A stretch of DNA of 64,000 nt. It comes from Symbiotaphrina buchneri (Eukaryota > Ascomycota > Symbiotaphrinales > Symbiotaphrinaceae). Numbering within the stretch: the stretch's first letter is position 1; every line of letters starts with the position of its first letter. A model generated the notes under the pieces. The model made no database searches. It was given only the letters and a program-made list of their open reading frames with translations, and had not been told where the DNA came from. The position numbers and the translations under genes are program-made. Below are positions 21,798-31,863 of this stretch, piece by piece. Where the stretch lies: contig BCIG01000019.1 of the NCBI GenBank assembly GCA_001599915.1, forward strand, positions 558,001-622,000, read 5' to 3'.

Positions 21798-22688
21798 ATG
21801 TACCTCCGCGCCGCACACGCCGACTTGCACATCCCAACCCTAGGGGCCTTCATCCGCGCCAACCCCCTAGGCGTGCTAACCACGGCGATTCCGTCCGCAA
21901 ACTACCCACTGCTGCAATCCAGCCACATCCCGTGGATCCTCGATCTCGCGGATGAAGATGACGACGCCGAGCTGGGCGTGCTGCGCGGCCATATGGCGCG
22001 GGCGAATCCGCAGGTTAAGGCCATGATCGAATCTGTCTCCTCCTGCTCCTCCTTATCGGGCGCAAATGCGTCCACCGACCCAGCAGCAGCATCAGCATCA
22101 GCAAACGGCAGCGGTGGCAGCGAGCTCGACCAAGAAGTGCTGGTCCTCTTCACCGCACCAGCACATCACTACGTGACGCCCAAGTTCTACACTCAGACAA
22201 AACCCTCGACGGGCAAAGTCGTTCCAACATGGGACTACGCCGCGGTGCAAGCCTACGGGCGACTCACGATCCACCACGCCAACACCCCCAGCACATCCTC
22301 CTTCCTCGACACCGCCGTCGCGGACCTAACGCGCTTCGCCGAGGAGGATATCATGGCGCATACGGGCTGCGCGGGCGCGCCGCGGGCCTGGGAGGTCGGG
22401 GATGCGCCCGAGAGTTATGTAAGCTTGTTGAAGAGGGGTATTGTGGGTGTGACGGTGAGGATTGAGAGGCTGCAGGGGAAGTTTAAGATGAGCCAGGAAC
22501 TGGCGCTGGGGGATCGGAGGGGCGTGATTGAGGGCTTTGAGCGGATGGGGACGGAGTTGGGCAGGGAGATGGCGCGGTGTGTCAGGGCAAGGGGGAAGGT
22601 GAGTGATCGTGCGAAGGAGGCGGCGAAGGAGGCGGCGAAGGAGGCGGTAAATGGGGCGTCAAAGGAGGACGCGGTAAAGGCGTCGTAG
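21798..22688 (+). CDS. PaiB-like FMN-binding split-barrel protein
   Basis: Single-exon protein of 296 aa related to bacterial PaiB (the FMN-binding 'transcriptional regulator' family), which folds as a flavin-binding split barrel; most fungal members have no proven function. Family landmarks: 'MYLRAAHA' start, 'NPLGVLTT', 'SHIPWIL', 'LRGHMARANPQ', 'FTAPAHHYVTPKFY', and 'KVVPTWDYAAVQAYG'. 'FKMSQ' near the end is also typical. Two features are unusual. A Ser/Ala/Gly-rich insertion occupies about residues 80-110. After about residue 270 there is a Lys/Ala/Glu tail made by a 12-bp tandem repeat (22612..22660) that looks like a LEA-type helix. Flavin use is inferred from the family. Confidence 0.85.
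   Translation: MYLRAAHADLHIPTLGAFIRANPLGVLTTAIPSANYPLLQSSHIPWILDLADEDDDAELGVLRGHMARANPQVKAMIESVSSCSSLSGANASTDPAAASASANGSGGSELDQEVLVLFTAPAHHYVTPKFYTQTKPSTGKVVPTWDYAAVQAYGRLTIHHANTPSTSSFLDTAVADLTRFAEEDIMAHTGCAGAPRAWEVGDAPESYVSLLKRGIVGVTVRIERLQGKFKMSQELALGDRRGVIEGFERMGTELGREMARCVRARGKVSDRAKEAAKEAAKEAVNGASKEDAVKAS
22612..22660 (+). repeat. 12-bp coding tandem repeat in the PaiB-like gene
   Basis: About three to four copies of 'gcgaaggaggcg' encode AKEA units at the C-terminus of the PaiB-like protein. Such repeats change copy number easily, so length variation between strains is expected. Confidence 0.7.
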
Positions 22689-23176
22689 GAGGAAGAAAAT
22701 GCGGATGTCGTGTTGAGGGCGTGCGTGCGTGTACGGCGATGCTCGGCCAGTCCTAAGGTACGATGGTGTTGGCAGCCTCCTGTTTTGCTGCAGTTGTCTG
22801 CATTTGTCTGCAGTTGCACCGGGACAGAGCACATTAGGGATGGGAAGAGTCGGAGACGATATCAAGCAATGATTGTTAAGAAGATATATTATTATCTATA
22901 TATATGAAGATCTACACAACGATCTGCGATCTGATAAAGAGTGAATATGGCGGCCATCTCGCCCAACGCCAAGCCCGAAGAACCGTACGATGAATTCGGG
23001 CGGCGTTTCCCGTCGGGAATAATAATCACGCAGCAGGTCCCCGATGCCAAAATTCCGATCATATTCACAATTCTGACTCCGAATACCATACGATATATCA
23101 TCTCCTACATATCACACCCGCAACCGCCCTTCTCTTGCATGGGCATCTAGCCAGCTTTCCACCAACCTTACCCCCA
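22689..23176. other. Intergenic, promoter of the D-amino-acid oxidase
   Basis: 488 bp; contains an AT-rich 'tatattattatctatatatatg' stretch near 22885 (22 bp described by position only) and no supportable gene. Confidence 0.4.
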
Positions 23177-24638
23177 ATGCCAGCCCCAACATTCATCATC
23201 CTCGGCGGGGGCGTGATCGGGCTCACCACCGCGCTCCAGCTGTCCACCAGCCACCCCTCCAGCCGAATCATCCTGCTCGCACGGGACCTGCCCGGCGACC
23301 GCACAATCGGGTACACATCGCCCTGGGCAGGCGCCAACTGGCTGAGCGTCGCAACCGACAACGGCCCCCAGGAAGCCTGGGACACAGTGACGTACGCGCG
23401 GTTCGCGGAGCTGGCGGCGCGCGTGCCGGAAGCCGGCGTGCAGGCGCTGCCGATCCGCGCCGTGTTTGATAACCCGCTTCCCGAGGCGGGTGTGCTGAGT
23501 CGTGGCACTGGGAAGATCTGGTATGAGGGCCTGACGGGGCTGCGGTTCTTGGAGAGGGAGGACTTGCCGAAGGGGGCGGAGTTTGCGTTTGAGGCGCGCA
23601 GTTTTGTGGTGAATACTCAGATGTACCTGCCGTGGTGAGTTCTTGCTGTTTTTTTGATTGCTGTAGCAGGGGCTTTTTGGTTTTGAGGTGGGAAGAAGGG
23701 TGTTGATGTGTGTTGCGACACCGAACAGGCTGCAGATCCAGGCCGTCAAAGCGGGCGTGGAGATCCGGCGGAAGATCGTCGACGACATCCGAGACTTATT
23801 CAGGGAATTCCCCACCGCGGCCGCGTTCTTCAACTGCACCGGTCTGGGCTCCTACGCGCTGAAAGGCGTCGAGGACAAGAACCTGTACCCGACACGAGTG
23901 CGTTTCCCCCTCTCCCTCCCCTTCCCCTATCTTCCCCTCCACTTTCCCACCTCTATCTTCCCCATCAACCACGCTCCCGCAAGTCCTAACCTGTCCCTCC
24001 GTTTTCTCCGCGCAGGGGCAAATCATGCTCGTCGAATCCCCTTCAACTCCCATGAAGCGGATGTACTTCCGCTCGCCACGGCGCGTCGACAACGACACGA
24101 CGTACGTGTTCCCGCGCAACCCGTTCGGCGGCGTCGTGCTGGGCGGGTGCCGGCTGGACAATGTCTGGGACGGCGAGGCGGACCTGGAGATGGCGGAGGA
24201 TATTAAGCGCAGGTGCTGTGCGCTGGCGCCGGAACTGGGCCGCCCCGAGGATTTGAAGGTGCTTTATCATGGCGTGGGGCTGAGACGTGAGTTGATGCTC
24301 TTCTCTTGTGCTGCTTTTCTTTTTGTTTTGGGTTCTCTTGTGGAACCCAGCACCTAGATGCGAGGAGAGGAAGCGCATGGCTGATACTGATACTCTGCAG
24401 CGAGTCGGAAAGGTGGTCCGAGGATTGAAAAGGAGCTCATAGATGGCTTCACGATGGTGCATAATTACGGCGCCAGCGGGGCAGGGTATCAAGCATCGTG
24501 GTATGTGACATCTTTGAACGACTCTTGACGAAGATGGGCCTTACCGACGAGTGTTTGGCTAACTTCAACAATAATAGGGGCATGGCCAAAGCCGCGGTTG
24601 ATTTATGGTCTGGTCCGAATACTACTTCCCGGTTATAG
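23177..24638 (+). CDS. D-amino-acid oxidase, peroxisomal (C-terminal SRL)
   Basis: FAD enzyme that oxidises D-amino acids to imino acids and H2O2; the imino acid then hydrolyses to a 2-oxo acid and ammonia. Five exons: 23177..23634, 23729..23897, 24016..24286, 24401..24500, 24578..24638, giving 352 aa. The dinucleotide-binding motif 'ILGGGVIG' is at residues 8-15. 'YTSPWAGANW' is the conserved FAD-contact segment. Near the C-terminus 'HNYGASGAGYQASWGMA' is the family signature with its conserved His, rebuilt across the last intron. The final residues SRL form a type 1 peroxisomal targeting signal. It converges with the RidA-amine oxidase, 304 bp between the stop codons. Confidence 0.93.
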
Positions 24639-24942
24639 GGTAAGAATCTTCGGGGCGCTTCCTTGGTCTTTGGGATGGGAGAGCAGCACATAAACTGCAA
24701 GGTAAAGAAGAAAGGTCTACGTGCCAGCCGAAGGATATTTGACCATTGATAATGATCTAGATGGAAGGACGTAATACTTTCAAATGTCTAATTGTATACA
24801 AAGTAGTCTGGGGAAAGCCACCAGTCAACTACACTGCACGATAGGAGAGTTGATATAAATGAAATACACAGGCTGACTCTAGTGGTACTATGTACACATC
24901 GACTCTATATGCATCATCACCTCAAGCGGTAGCATGCCCCCC
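24639..24942. other. Shared 3' region of two convergent oxidase genes
   Basis: 304 bp between stop codons of the D-amino-acid oxidase and the RidA-amine oxidase. No gene seen. With normal 3' UTR lengths the two transcripts could overlap. Confidence 0.5.
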
Positions 24943-27067
24943 TCACAACCTCGCCACCCCTCCCCTCCCCATTGCAGCCAAAACCTCCTCCGCAGCCCTC
25001 TCACCACTACGCACCGCGCCCTCCATATATCCTCTCCAAACCAAACTGGTCTCCGTGCCCGCAAAATGCAAATTCCCCACGGGCCTGGCTAACTCATCCG
25101 CGAACTCCAGCACGCCGCCCTTGCCATCCTTGCCCGGGCCAAACACCGGGCACGGACAGCCCTGGGACCACTCGTCCGCGACCCAATTATGGAACACGAA
25201 ATCCACGGGGTTCTTCGCCAGCTGCTCCACCTCCTTCCTGACACGCTCATACTCCTCAGACCCCGGAGACGACGCCACCGCCGCCGCGCACGCCGGTCCA
25301 AAAATACCCGCCATCTGCGCCAGCACGCTCTCGCGCCTTGCCTGCTCGGGGAGCTTAACCCAGCGCCGCCCGGGCTCGCCGACCGCGAAGCACGTCAGCG
25401 CGAACTGCCCGTCTTCATCGACAGAGGTATCGCGCAGGACGCTGATCGGGCCACGGGCGTCCTGCGCCAGGCCGCAGAGACCATATGCGCGCCACCACGG
25501 GCGCGTGTAGGTTAGGAGCACTTTGGTCACGGTGCCGAGCTTGGTGGCGCGTGCTAGAGCGGCCTTTTTTGGGGGAAGAGGGGGCGAGAAGGTTAGCCAG
25601 GTCAGCGAGGGAGTGGGCACGCTGATGATGCAGCGGGAGGCGGTGAACGTGCTTGGAGAGGCGGATTTGGTGGTCAGCGTTACGCCCCGAGAGGAGTGCG
25701 TGATGGAGGCGACGGGCGTGGAGAGTAGGACGGTCGAGGGTTTGAGTGCGCCGGCGAGGCGTTTGGAGAATTCTTGGGTTCCTACGACGCAGCGGGTTAT
25801 TAGTCTCCACGTCCCCACCCATCCATGCCGTGGGAAGGCGCAAAACTTACCAAACTTAATGCGCAGATACTGGCCACCATGTTCTCTATCACCACGCATA
25901 GTCAACAAGCTGCCGCCCGCACGGCAGTACCAGAGGAAGAAGAGCGCCGAGACCTCGTGCGGCTCGAAGCCCAGCATGGCGCGCGTCCACACGCTGATGG
26001 TGTCGAGCGCGGTGCGCCCGAAGCCGTTGCGCTTCACCCACTGCTCCACTGTCTCGCTATCGTACTGCAGCGTCTCCTCCATCGTTGGCGCTACGGGCCG
26101 GTGCCCGTCGAGCCCCACGCAGATCCGCTCGAAGAGGTCACGCATTGCTACTACTTCTTCTTTCTCGCCGGGTGGGTACTACAGGCGCGTCAGTCAGCGT
26201 ATGTCGGATTCGTGCCGTGCCAGAGTGCACCAGCAGCAGCAGGAGGAGGAGGAGAGGTATTCTAGGGGCAAAAGAACGTACAGGGGCGTTAGTCCCGTAT
26301 GCGAACCTCTTGATGCTGCCATCCGTATCCGCCAGGATCGCATCGCCATCAGTATTCTGCTTGACGACCTCAAGCCCGAACCGCCGTACCATCGAGTACA
26401 TCCTACTCTGATTGCTATCATTGATCCACGCCGCACCCACATCCACGCGATGTTTCCCCGGCGTGCTGACGCTCCACGTCTTGCCCCCAACCCGGTCTCG
26501 CGCTTCCAGCACCAGCACTTTCAGGCCCGCCTCTTGCAGTTGGCGCGCCGCTTCCAGACCCGAGAGTCCCGCGCCGACAATCAGCACATCCACATCCGTC
26601 TGAGCCGGTATCTCGCCCATCACCGCCTCTGGCTGACCCGCGAGCGCAGCTTTTTCCTCAGCAGCAGCGCCCACGATAGCCGTCGCCTCAATCTCAAACA
26701 AGAACTGCTCCTTCGCCAACTTCGGCACGGGGACGAGCGTCGTGCACGGGCGGTGGCCGTCCAGGAACTTCAGGAGGTATTTCACATGCGGCTGCGTGCC
26801 CTGGCGCGCCGCCTCGTAGCCCACAATGTAGTACGTCAGCTTGACGATGTCCTTCGGCCCCGCCCCCGCCGCCGCCAGGCATTTCCGCAGGTTCTGCAGG
26901 GCCAGCACGATCTGGTCTTCGTAGCCGACGGGCGTGTACCCGTGCTCGTCGATGGCCACTTGCCCTGCGGTGAAGATCAGCCCGTTGGAGGTTTTGGCGG
27001 CGTGCGAGTACAGTGGTTTGGAGGAGGGCACGCCCGTGGGGTCGAGCGTGGTGATGGAGGGAGCCAT
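24943..27067 (-). CDS. RidA domain fused to flavin monoamine oxidase, peroxisomal (C-terminal ARL)
   Basis: Two activities in one 650-aa protein. Exons: 27067..26282, 26178..25851, 25781..24943. Residues 1-135 are a complete RidA/YjgF domain. 'FTAGQVAID' is the family core, and R106 in 'HRPCTT' aligns with the Arg that catalyses imine hydrolysis in RidA. 'FEIEATA' is the closing strand. Residues 158-650 are a flavin amine oxidase: 'VGAGLSGLEAARQ' and 'EARDRVGGKTWS' for FAD, 'HNWVADEWSQGCPCP', and 'FAGTETS' near the end. A Cys in that segment is near the position of the flavin-linked Cys of mammalian MAO, but covalent linkage is uncertain. The final ARL is a type 1 peroxisomal signal, as in fungal MAO-N. 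The oxidase makes imine plus H2O2 and the RidA part can hydrolyse the imine. Domain order and peroxisomal location match that job. Confidence 0.92.
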
Positions 27068-28646
27068 GGTGGCTTGCTGAACTGATAAGGAGAGGATGTC
27101 AAAGGGAACTGAGCACGCTCCCCAAAACTAGCTGGGAGCTGTGAGCAGAGACAGCACTGTATATAGGCGGTCGGTTGTTGTGAATTGTTTTCGGCACCTT
27201 CTGACTTTTATGTATGGGAACCCGAGACATGGAGATTGTGGTTGTGATGACCTTGGCTGGGGACGCACTGATTGGCTGTCCGGGTTGTTCGGGGCCGAGG
27301 CAAACAAGTTATCGCTGATAATCTGTGCCACGCAACTAATTGGCGGGACAAGGTTGGCAGGCTGCTAAATTACCGGAAGAAGAAGGCATCTAGAATCCTG
27401 GAAAATCCAGTGCTTGGAACGGTTCTTTTGACAAGGTTCCTTTTGTAGGGGTCGCCATACCCAGATCCTATCGCTCAATGGTAGAGATAATAGCCGGAAA
27501 CGCAGTCGTCATTGCTTCAATACTACCATATATGGGGCTCACCATGATACTCTTGCCTTCGGAGGTCAAGGTTGATCTGCGTCTTTGCTGGCACGTATGC
27601 GCCTACGGCACGTATTCGCCTGTTCTTCGTTTTCTTTGCCCTCCGTAATTCGAAGTTTGGAAACTCCATTGGACGCAGCGACGAGGCCGTGATTCGCAGT
27701 GTGCCCGACGCTTGGGGTCACAGGGGAGCAACAGGAAGCTATCACCAAATCCCGACGGCCTGGACTTTCTTTTGGCCTGCAAATGGTTCTCCAGACGGTC
27801 GGCAGGTTTACTCCAAGAGGGAGTCCATAGCTGCTGTTACAGATCGCCGTCGGTCCGGTCCGTCAGACTTGGCGATTTCCCTCTCGGTCTATGCAGAGTC
27901 AACAACATGGTTGAATCACGATGAAAGTGGACCATCTGTTCTTCAAGCAGAAGAAACTCGACATCGTGATCCAAGACCCAGAGCACCGCTGATGATGTGT
28001 TTGAAAAAGCAACGAGCCCAGAAGCGCAAGATTCCAAATCATCCAGGGGCAGAGCTGTCGGTGGTTGCTGCGCCCAGCATCGCCAACACCAATCTTAGTA
28101 AGTCCCTGGTCTAGCCCGTTTGCTATCTTTACGCACACCGTTACTTTGCTTGCAGGGCTGTGCCAGCCTTCGTGTGGCACTCTGTGGCTAAGTGCTTATG
28201 TACAATACTCGAATAGGCTCTCAAATGGGTTAAATCTAACGAGTCTAACGAATCATCGCAGCGGGCGCGGCACAGCGTTACGTCTTGGCCGGCTGCCATG
28301 TCAGCTTTTAGCGCGTCAGCGTCGAGTTGGCAGGGGACGGTGGAAAAGATATTACCGACTCTTCTTACGGGCTGTTTGTTCCTCTAAATTTGATCCTACT
28401 GTGGAAGAAGAGTCTATCTTCAAGTTTTCTGCCTCCTTCAACTCCTAAGAACCGACTGCTTTCTTTTCTTTCTTTTTGGTGTTTCCTGAATCTCACGAAC
28501 AACCTTCCACAATATAACACCCCACAATCCGGACAGCTCCCCGTTATCAGCTGTTCCCTGTGCGACACCCCGCTCTGTTCGCACCGCAATCCCGCGAACA
28601 AAATCTCACCTCATCCTCCACCCTCACCTCTCCACCCGCCGGCAAA
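27068..28646. other. 1.6-kb region without a supportable gene
   Basis: Promoter of the RidA-amine oxidase on the left and of the DUF7053-like gene on the right. A plus frame 27572..28114 ends near a plausible intron (GTAAGT at about 28096, CAG at 28156), but the translated product has no motif on either side. A tRNA-like A-box near 27470 lacks the rest of a tRNA. Confidence 0.4.
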
Positions 28647-29854
28647 ATGTCCAAACGCACCGTCTACACAAACATCACGCCCCTGCCATCATGCATCACG
28701 CGCGAAACCGTCATGGCCACTCTCCACTCACACGTCGAGATGATCGACCTCAACCCACTCGTCATCGAGCGGCACCCCATAAAACCACCACGGGACTGTC
28801 CCGCCGACGAGTTCCACTGCGTCTGGTACCAACTCACAGACAAAGTCCAATACCTCCCGGGGAGCAAGCTCGTATCAGGAAATGTATCCTACAACGCCTG
28901 TTTCCTGGACCTGCCCCTCGGGCTGAGCACACACATCTACGCGCCGATGGGTCTCGAAATCCGTGGGAAATGGACACTGGGGGGCAATCTTCCGGGCGAG
29001 CCGCGAGAACTCGTCGAGCTGGGCGTCGACGTGCCCAAGGAGGGCCTGTACTGCGCGAGGACGTAGATATGCGCTGCAACATCCTGATGACCAGCTTCGT
29101 CAAGAAGACCCTGAAGAAAGCACATAGCGTCCTCGTCGAGCGCCTGCTGCATAAATCGCTCCTGCTGGAGGAGGCCCGCCCCCGCCGGCCGGAGAGCTTG
29201 CTTAGCCCGCATCGCGTCGGCAGCTATCATAGTGTCCAGAGCCGCCCCACGAGTGGTTTCCCCTCGCCTGCGACTAGCTTCGGCTCCTCCCACCCGGGCA
29301 GCCCGTATCTGGCGCAGGCAGGCTTTGCGCCGCCGCCGCAGCTATGTGGCAGCCCCTCGGCGTACCCCGGCAGTCCACCGCTCAGCTACCGCAGCAGCTT
29401 CGCGAGCCAAGGCCATCTCGCGGGCCTGGGCGTGTCGGGCGGAGGGTACGGCTACGACGCGGCATCGGCGTACACGCAGGAACTCAACCGGTACGACCAA
29501 GGCGGGCTGGTATCATACGAGCACGAGCACGAGCACGAGCACCAGCAGCAGCCCGTGGAGATCGCCAGCTCCGAGTACGAGGCGCAGGCGAGCCCCGCGC
29601 CGAGTCATCAGCAGTCGGCTGAGCAGAATCATGAGCAGAGGAGAGGCGTGGAGTTGAGGGATGATGGACCGGTGTCTCCGGTGTCGAGGGCGCAGGAGTG
29701 GCCCGATGAGAAGCGCGCGTATAGAGAGCCTGAGGAGGTCCATCCCCTGCAGGTTGTGGAGAGGAAGGAGAGGCTGAGGCTGGAGCGCGAGAGGGCGGAG
29801 AGGGAGAGGAGGGCGGTGCGGCAGAGCCAGGAACAGGCGTATGAGCTTGAGTGA
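28647..29854 (+). CDS. DUF7053-like conserved fungal protein, interrupted by a 1-nt frameshift
   Basis: Conserved ascomycete protein of unknown function. Residues 1 to about 138 (28647..29063) read 'MSKRTVYTNITPLP', 'HVEMIDLNPLVIERHP', 'EFHCVWYQLTDKV' and 'IRGKWTLGGNLPGEPRE', the usual globular domain. The frame then meets a stop, while the expected continuation 'LREDVDMRCN' and 'FVKKTLKKAH' is in the next frame from 29051 to 29854. One missing C after 'TAC' near 29051 explains this, and no intron can. The rest is a disordered Ser/Pro/Gly-rich tail with a His-Glu repeat (29519..29542) and a final charged coiled coil. As it stands the product would end 4 codons after the break. Either a broken allele or a sequencing error. 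Confidence 0.75.
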
Positions 29855-30114
29855 TAGTGGAAATGCTGTAGAGATGGTGCTTTTTGCTTTGGATGGCGTT
29901 AGGATGTGGGAGATGAGTTTGCTGGAAAGAGCCTGATGTTTATTTGTAATTTTCATGCGAGCAGAGCTCCAGCAACCTCAGAGACAGACATGCTTTCCGG
30001 ATACCAGTTTATTCACCATTTATAGTATGCGATATCATGCTTTTCACTCCTACTATGCCTTTTCGTTTCGCCTCACACGACCAAAGCGAACCTCCAACGT
30101 CCCTCCATCGGCCC

Positions 30115-31201
30115 TTACCGGCCCATAAATCCACCATCCACCTGCCCAACAACACACAACACGTTAGCTTTCCATCGCACCAGTCATCGCCAACGAACAT
30201 GCACAACTGATCACATACCGTCAAGATCTCTCCAGTAACATAATCACTCGCCCTGCTCGCCAGAAAGATCGCCGCGCCCTTCATATCATCTGGCTCGCCC
30301 CAGCGGCCCATGGGAATGCGCGCGTTGATATGGCGGTTATACTCGCTGTCCACGTCGGCGCGCGTATCCGCGTTGATGTCCGTGGCGATATACCTGTGCG
30401 CACAAGAAGCGTGGCGTCATCATCAGCCCTCAACTCATCATGCACACCGCATTTCCTCTCAGGCAGCAAGAATAACAACACCTTCAAACAAAACTGAAAG
30501 AAAGAAAGAAGAGAGCGGCCTTACCCCGGCGCAATAGCATTAACGCAAATCCCCCTGCCCGCCCACTCATTACTCAGCGCCTTGGTCAACTGTCCCACCG
30601 CGCCTTTACTTGCCGCATACGCGGGCATATTCCAGCCGCCCGTAAACGTCGTCAGACTCCCCAGATTGATGATCTTGCACCCCGTCATGCCATTTTCAAT
30701 CCAATACCGGCCTAGATCGCGGCACAGTGTGAACGTCGTATTCAGGTTGAGCTGCAGCACTTCGGCGAAGTCGGTGTCGGGGAAGGACTCGGCCGCGTGT
30801 CGTCGTTGGATGCCCGCGCTGTTGATGAGGATGCTGATGGATGGGTGGAGAGAGGTGAGCGTGGCGATGAGTGTGGCGACGGAGGTGGGAGAGGACAGCT
30901 CGCAGATGTGTTCGTGGCATTGCCGCCCCAAAGCCGTGATGGCTTTCTTGGTGGCGGTTTCGGCTTCGGTACGCTAGATGAGGAGCAGGGAGTTGGATCA
31001 GCTGGGGTTCGTTTCTTGCGGGAGTTGGAGGAATGGGATCCTCTGGAATATATTCTTTCAAACTTGTGGTGGGAATATGCATACCTTGATCAGAACAATG
31101 TCAGCGCCGGCTTCGGCCAGGGCAATGGCCATGGACTGCCCGATGCCTCGCGTGCCGCCTGTGATCAGGGCAGTCTTGCCCTTTAAGCTGAACAAATCCA
31201 T
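30115..31201 (-). CDS. Short-chain dehydrogenase, 2-deoxy-D-gluconate 3-dehydrogenase (KduD)-like
   Basis: NAD(P)-dependent oxidoreductase acting on sugar acids or similar polyols. Exons: 31201..31085, 30973..30525, 30393..30219, 30141..30115, giving 255 aa, the classical SDR length. Cofactor motif 'TGGTRGIG' is at residues 14-21, the Asn motif is 'NSAG', and the catalytic Ser is in 'INLGSLTTF'. 'YAASK' holds the Tyr and Lys. 'APGYIATDI' and the ending 'VDGGFMGR' are characteristic of the KduD/gluconate dehydrogenase group. The final exon codes for only eight residues and the stop. It is divergent from the large Zn2Cys6 regulator, 662 bp between start codons, a common arrangement for a pathway regulator and a target. 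Confidence 0.87.
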
Positions 31202-31863
31202 CTCAATAATTCTTTGCTCTCAAATTGTTTGTTTTTCTCGACCCTGTGACGTATATACCCTGGCCTATGGATGGAGGTCTCGTGTAAGAAACTCTGTCGG
31301 ACGATTCCGGCCAGACTAGCCTCCGAGACCCTTCTTCTCCGCTTGGCGCGTGCGCTATCCAGCCTCCTTATCTCGGGCCCGCCGACCAATTATCGCCGAC
31401 TCTTATCACAGCCCCTTATCATGCCAGCGCGGCTGGAGCTGCGAAGCTCAAGTGGGGAAATCGCCAGAGAGCAAGGCAGCTGTTGCCTGCGTACCTTATC
31501 AGCGCAGACGCGGCTGCAGGGAGCCCAGGCATAATCTCCTCAAGAGACAGACCACCACTGCCTTCATCAACCCCGTCCCCAGAATCTATCTCAATTGCTC
31601 CATCGACCGAGGCGCAGATATCGACCGAGGGCTGCACAGTATCGTTCACTACACCACCGATATTTCGGGTTGAGCTTGACCTTAATTGGAGCGCTGAGAG
31701 AACGCCTTAGAGGTCGATCTCGGACCACCTGTGCAGTAGGAGGCTGCTCCGTCGCCGAGCGCTCGCTCGACTCTGGACCCCTGACGGCGGTGCCGAAACG
31801 TGCACACGCAGCGGCCGACCGAGGGAGGACCCTGAATTGCGTCTTCGGACCAAAAGGGGAATT
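31202..31863. other. Divergent promoter between KduD-like gene and Zn2Cys6 regulator
   Basis: 662 bp. No gene; frames on both strands are short and motif-free. Scattered CGG/CCG triplets occur but I see no clean palindrome. Confidence 0.45.

Noticed and set aside
25523-27085. 520-codon plus-strand frame
   Set aside because: Antisense to the RidA-amine oxidase, which has full domain support; no motif in the plus frame.
27470-27545. tRNA-like A-box ('gctcaatggtagag')
   Set aside because: No matching B-box, acceptor stem or TPsiC arm at the right distance.
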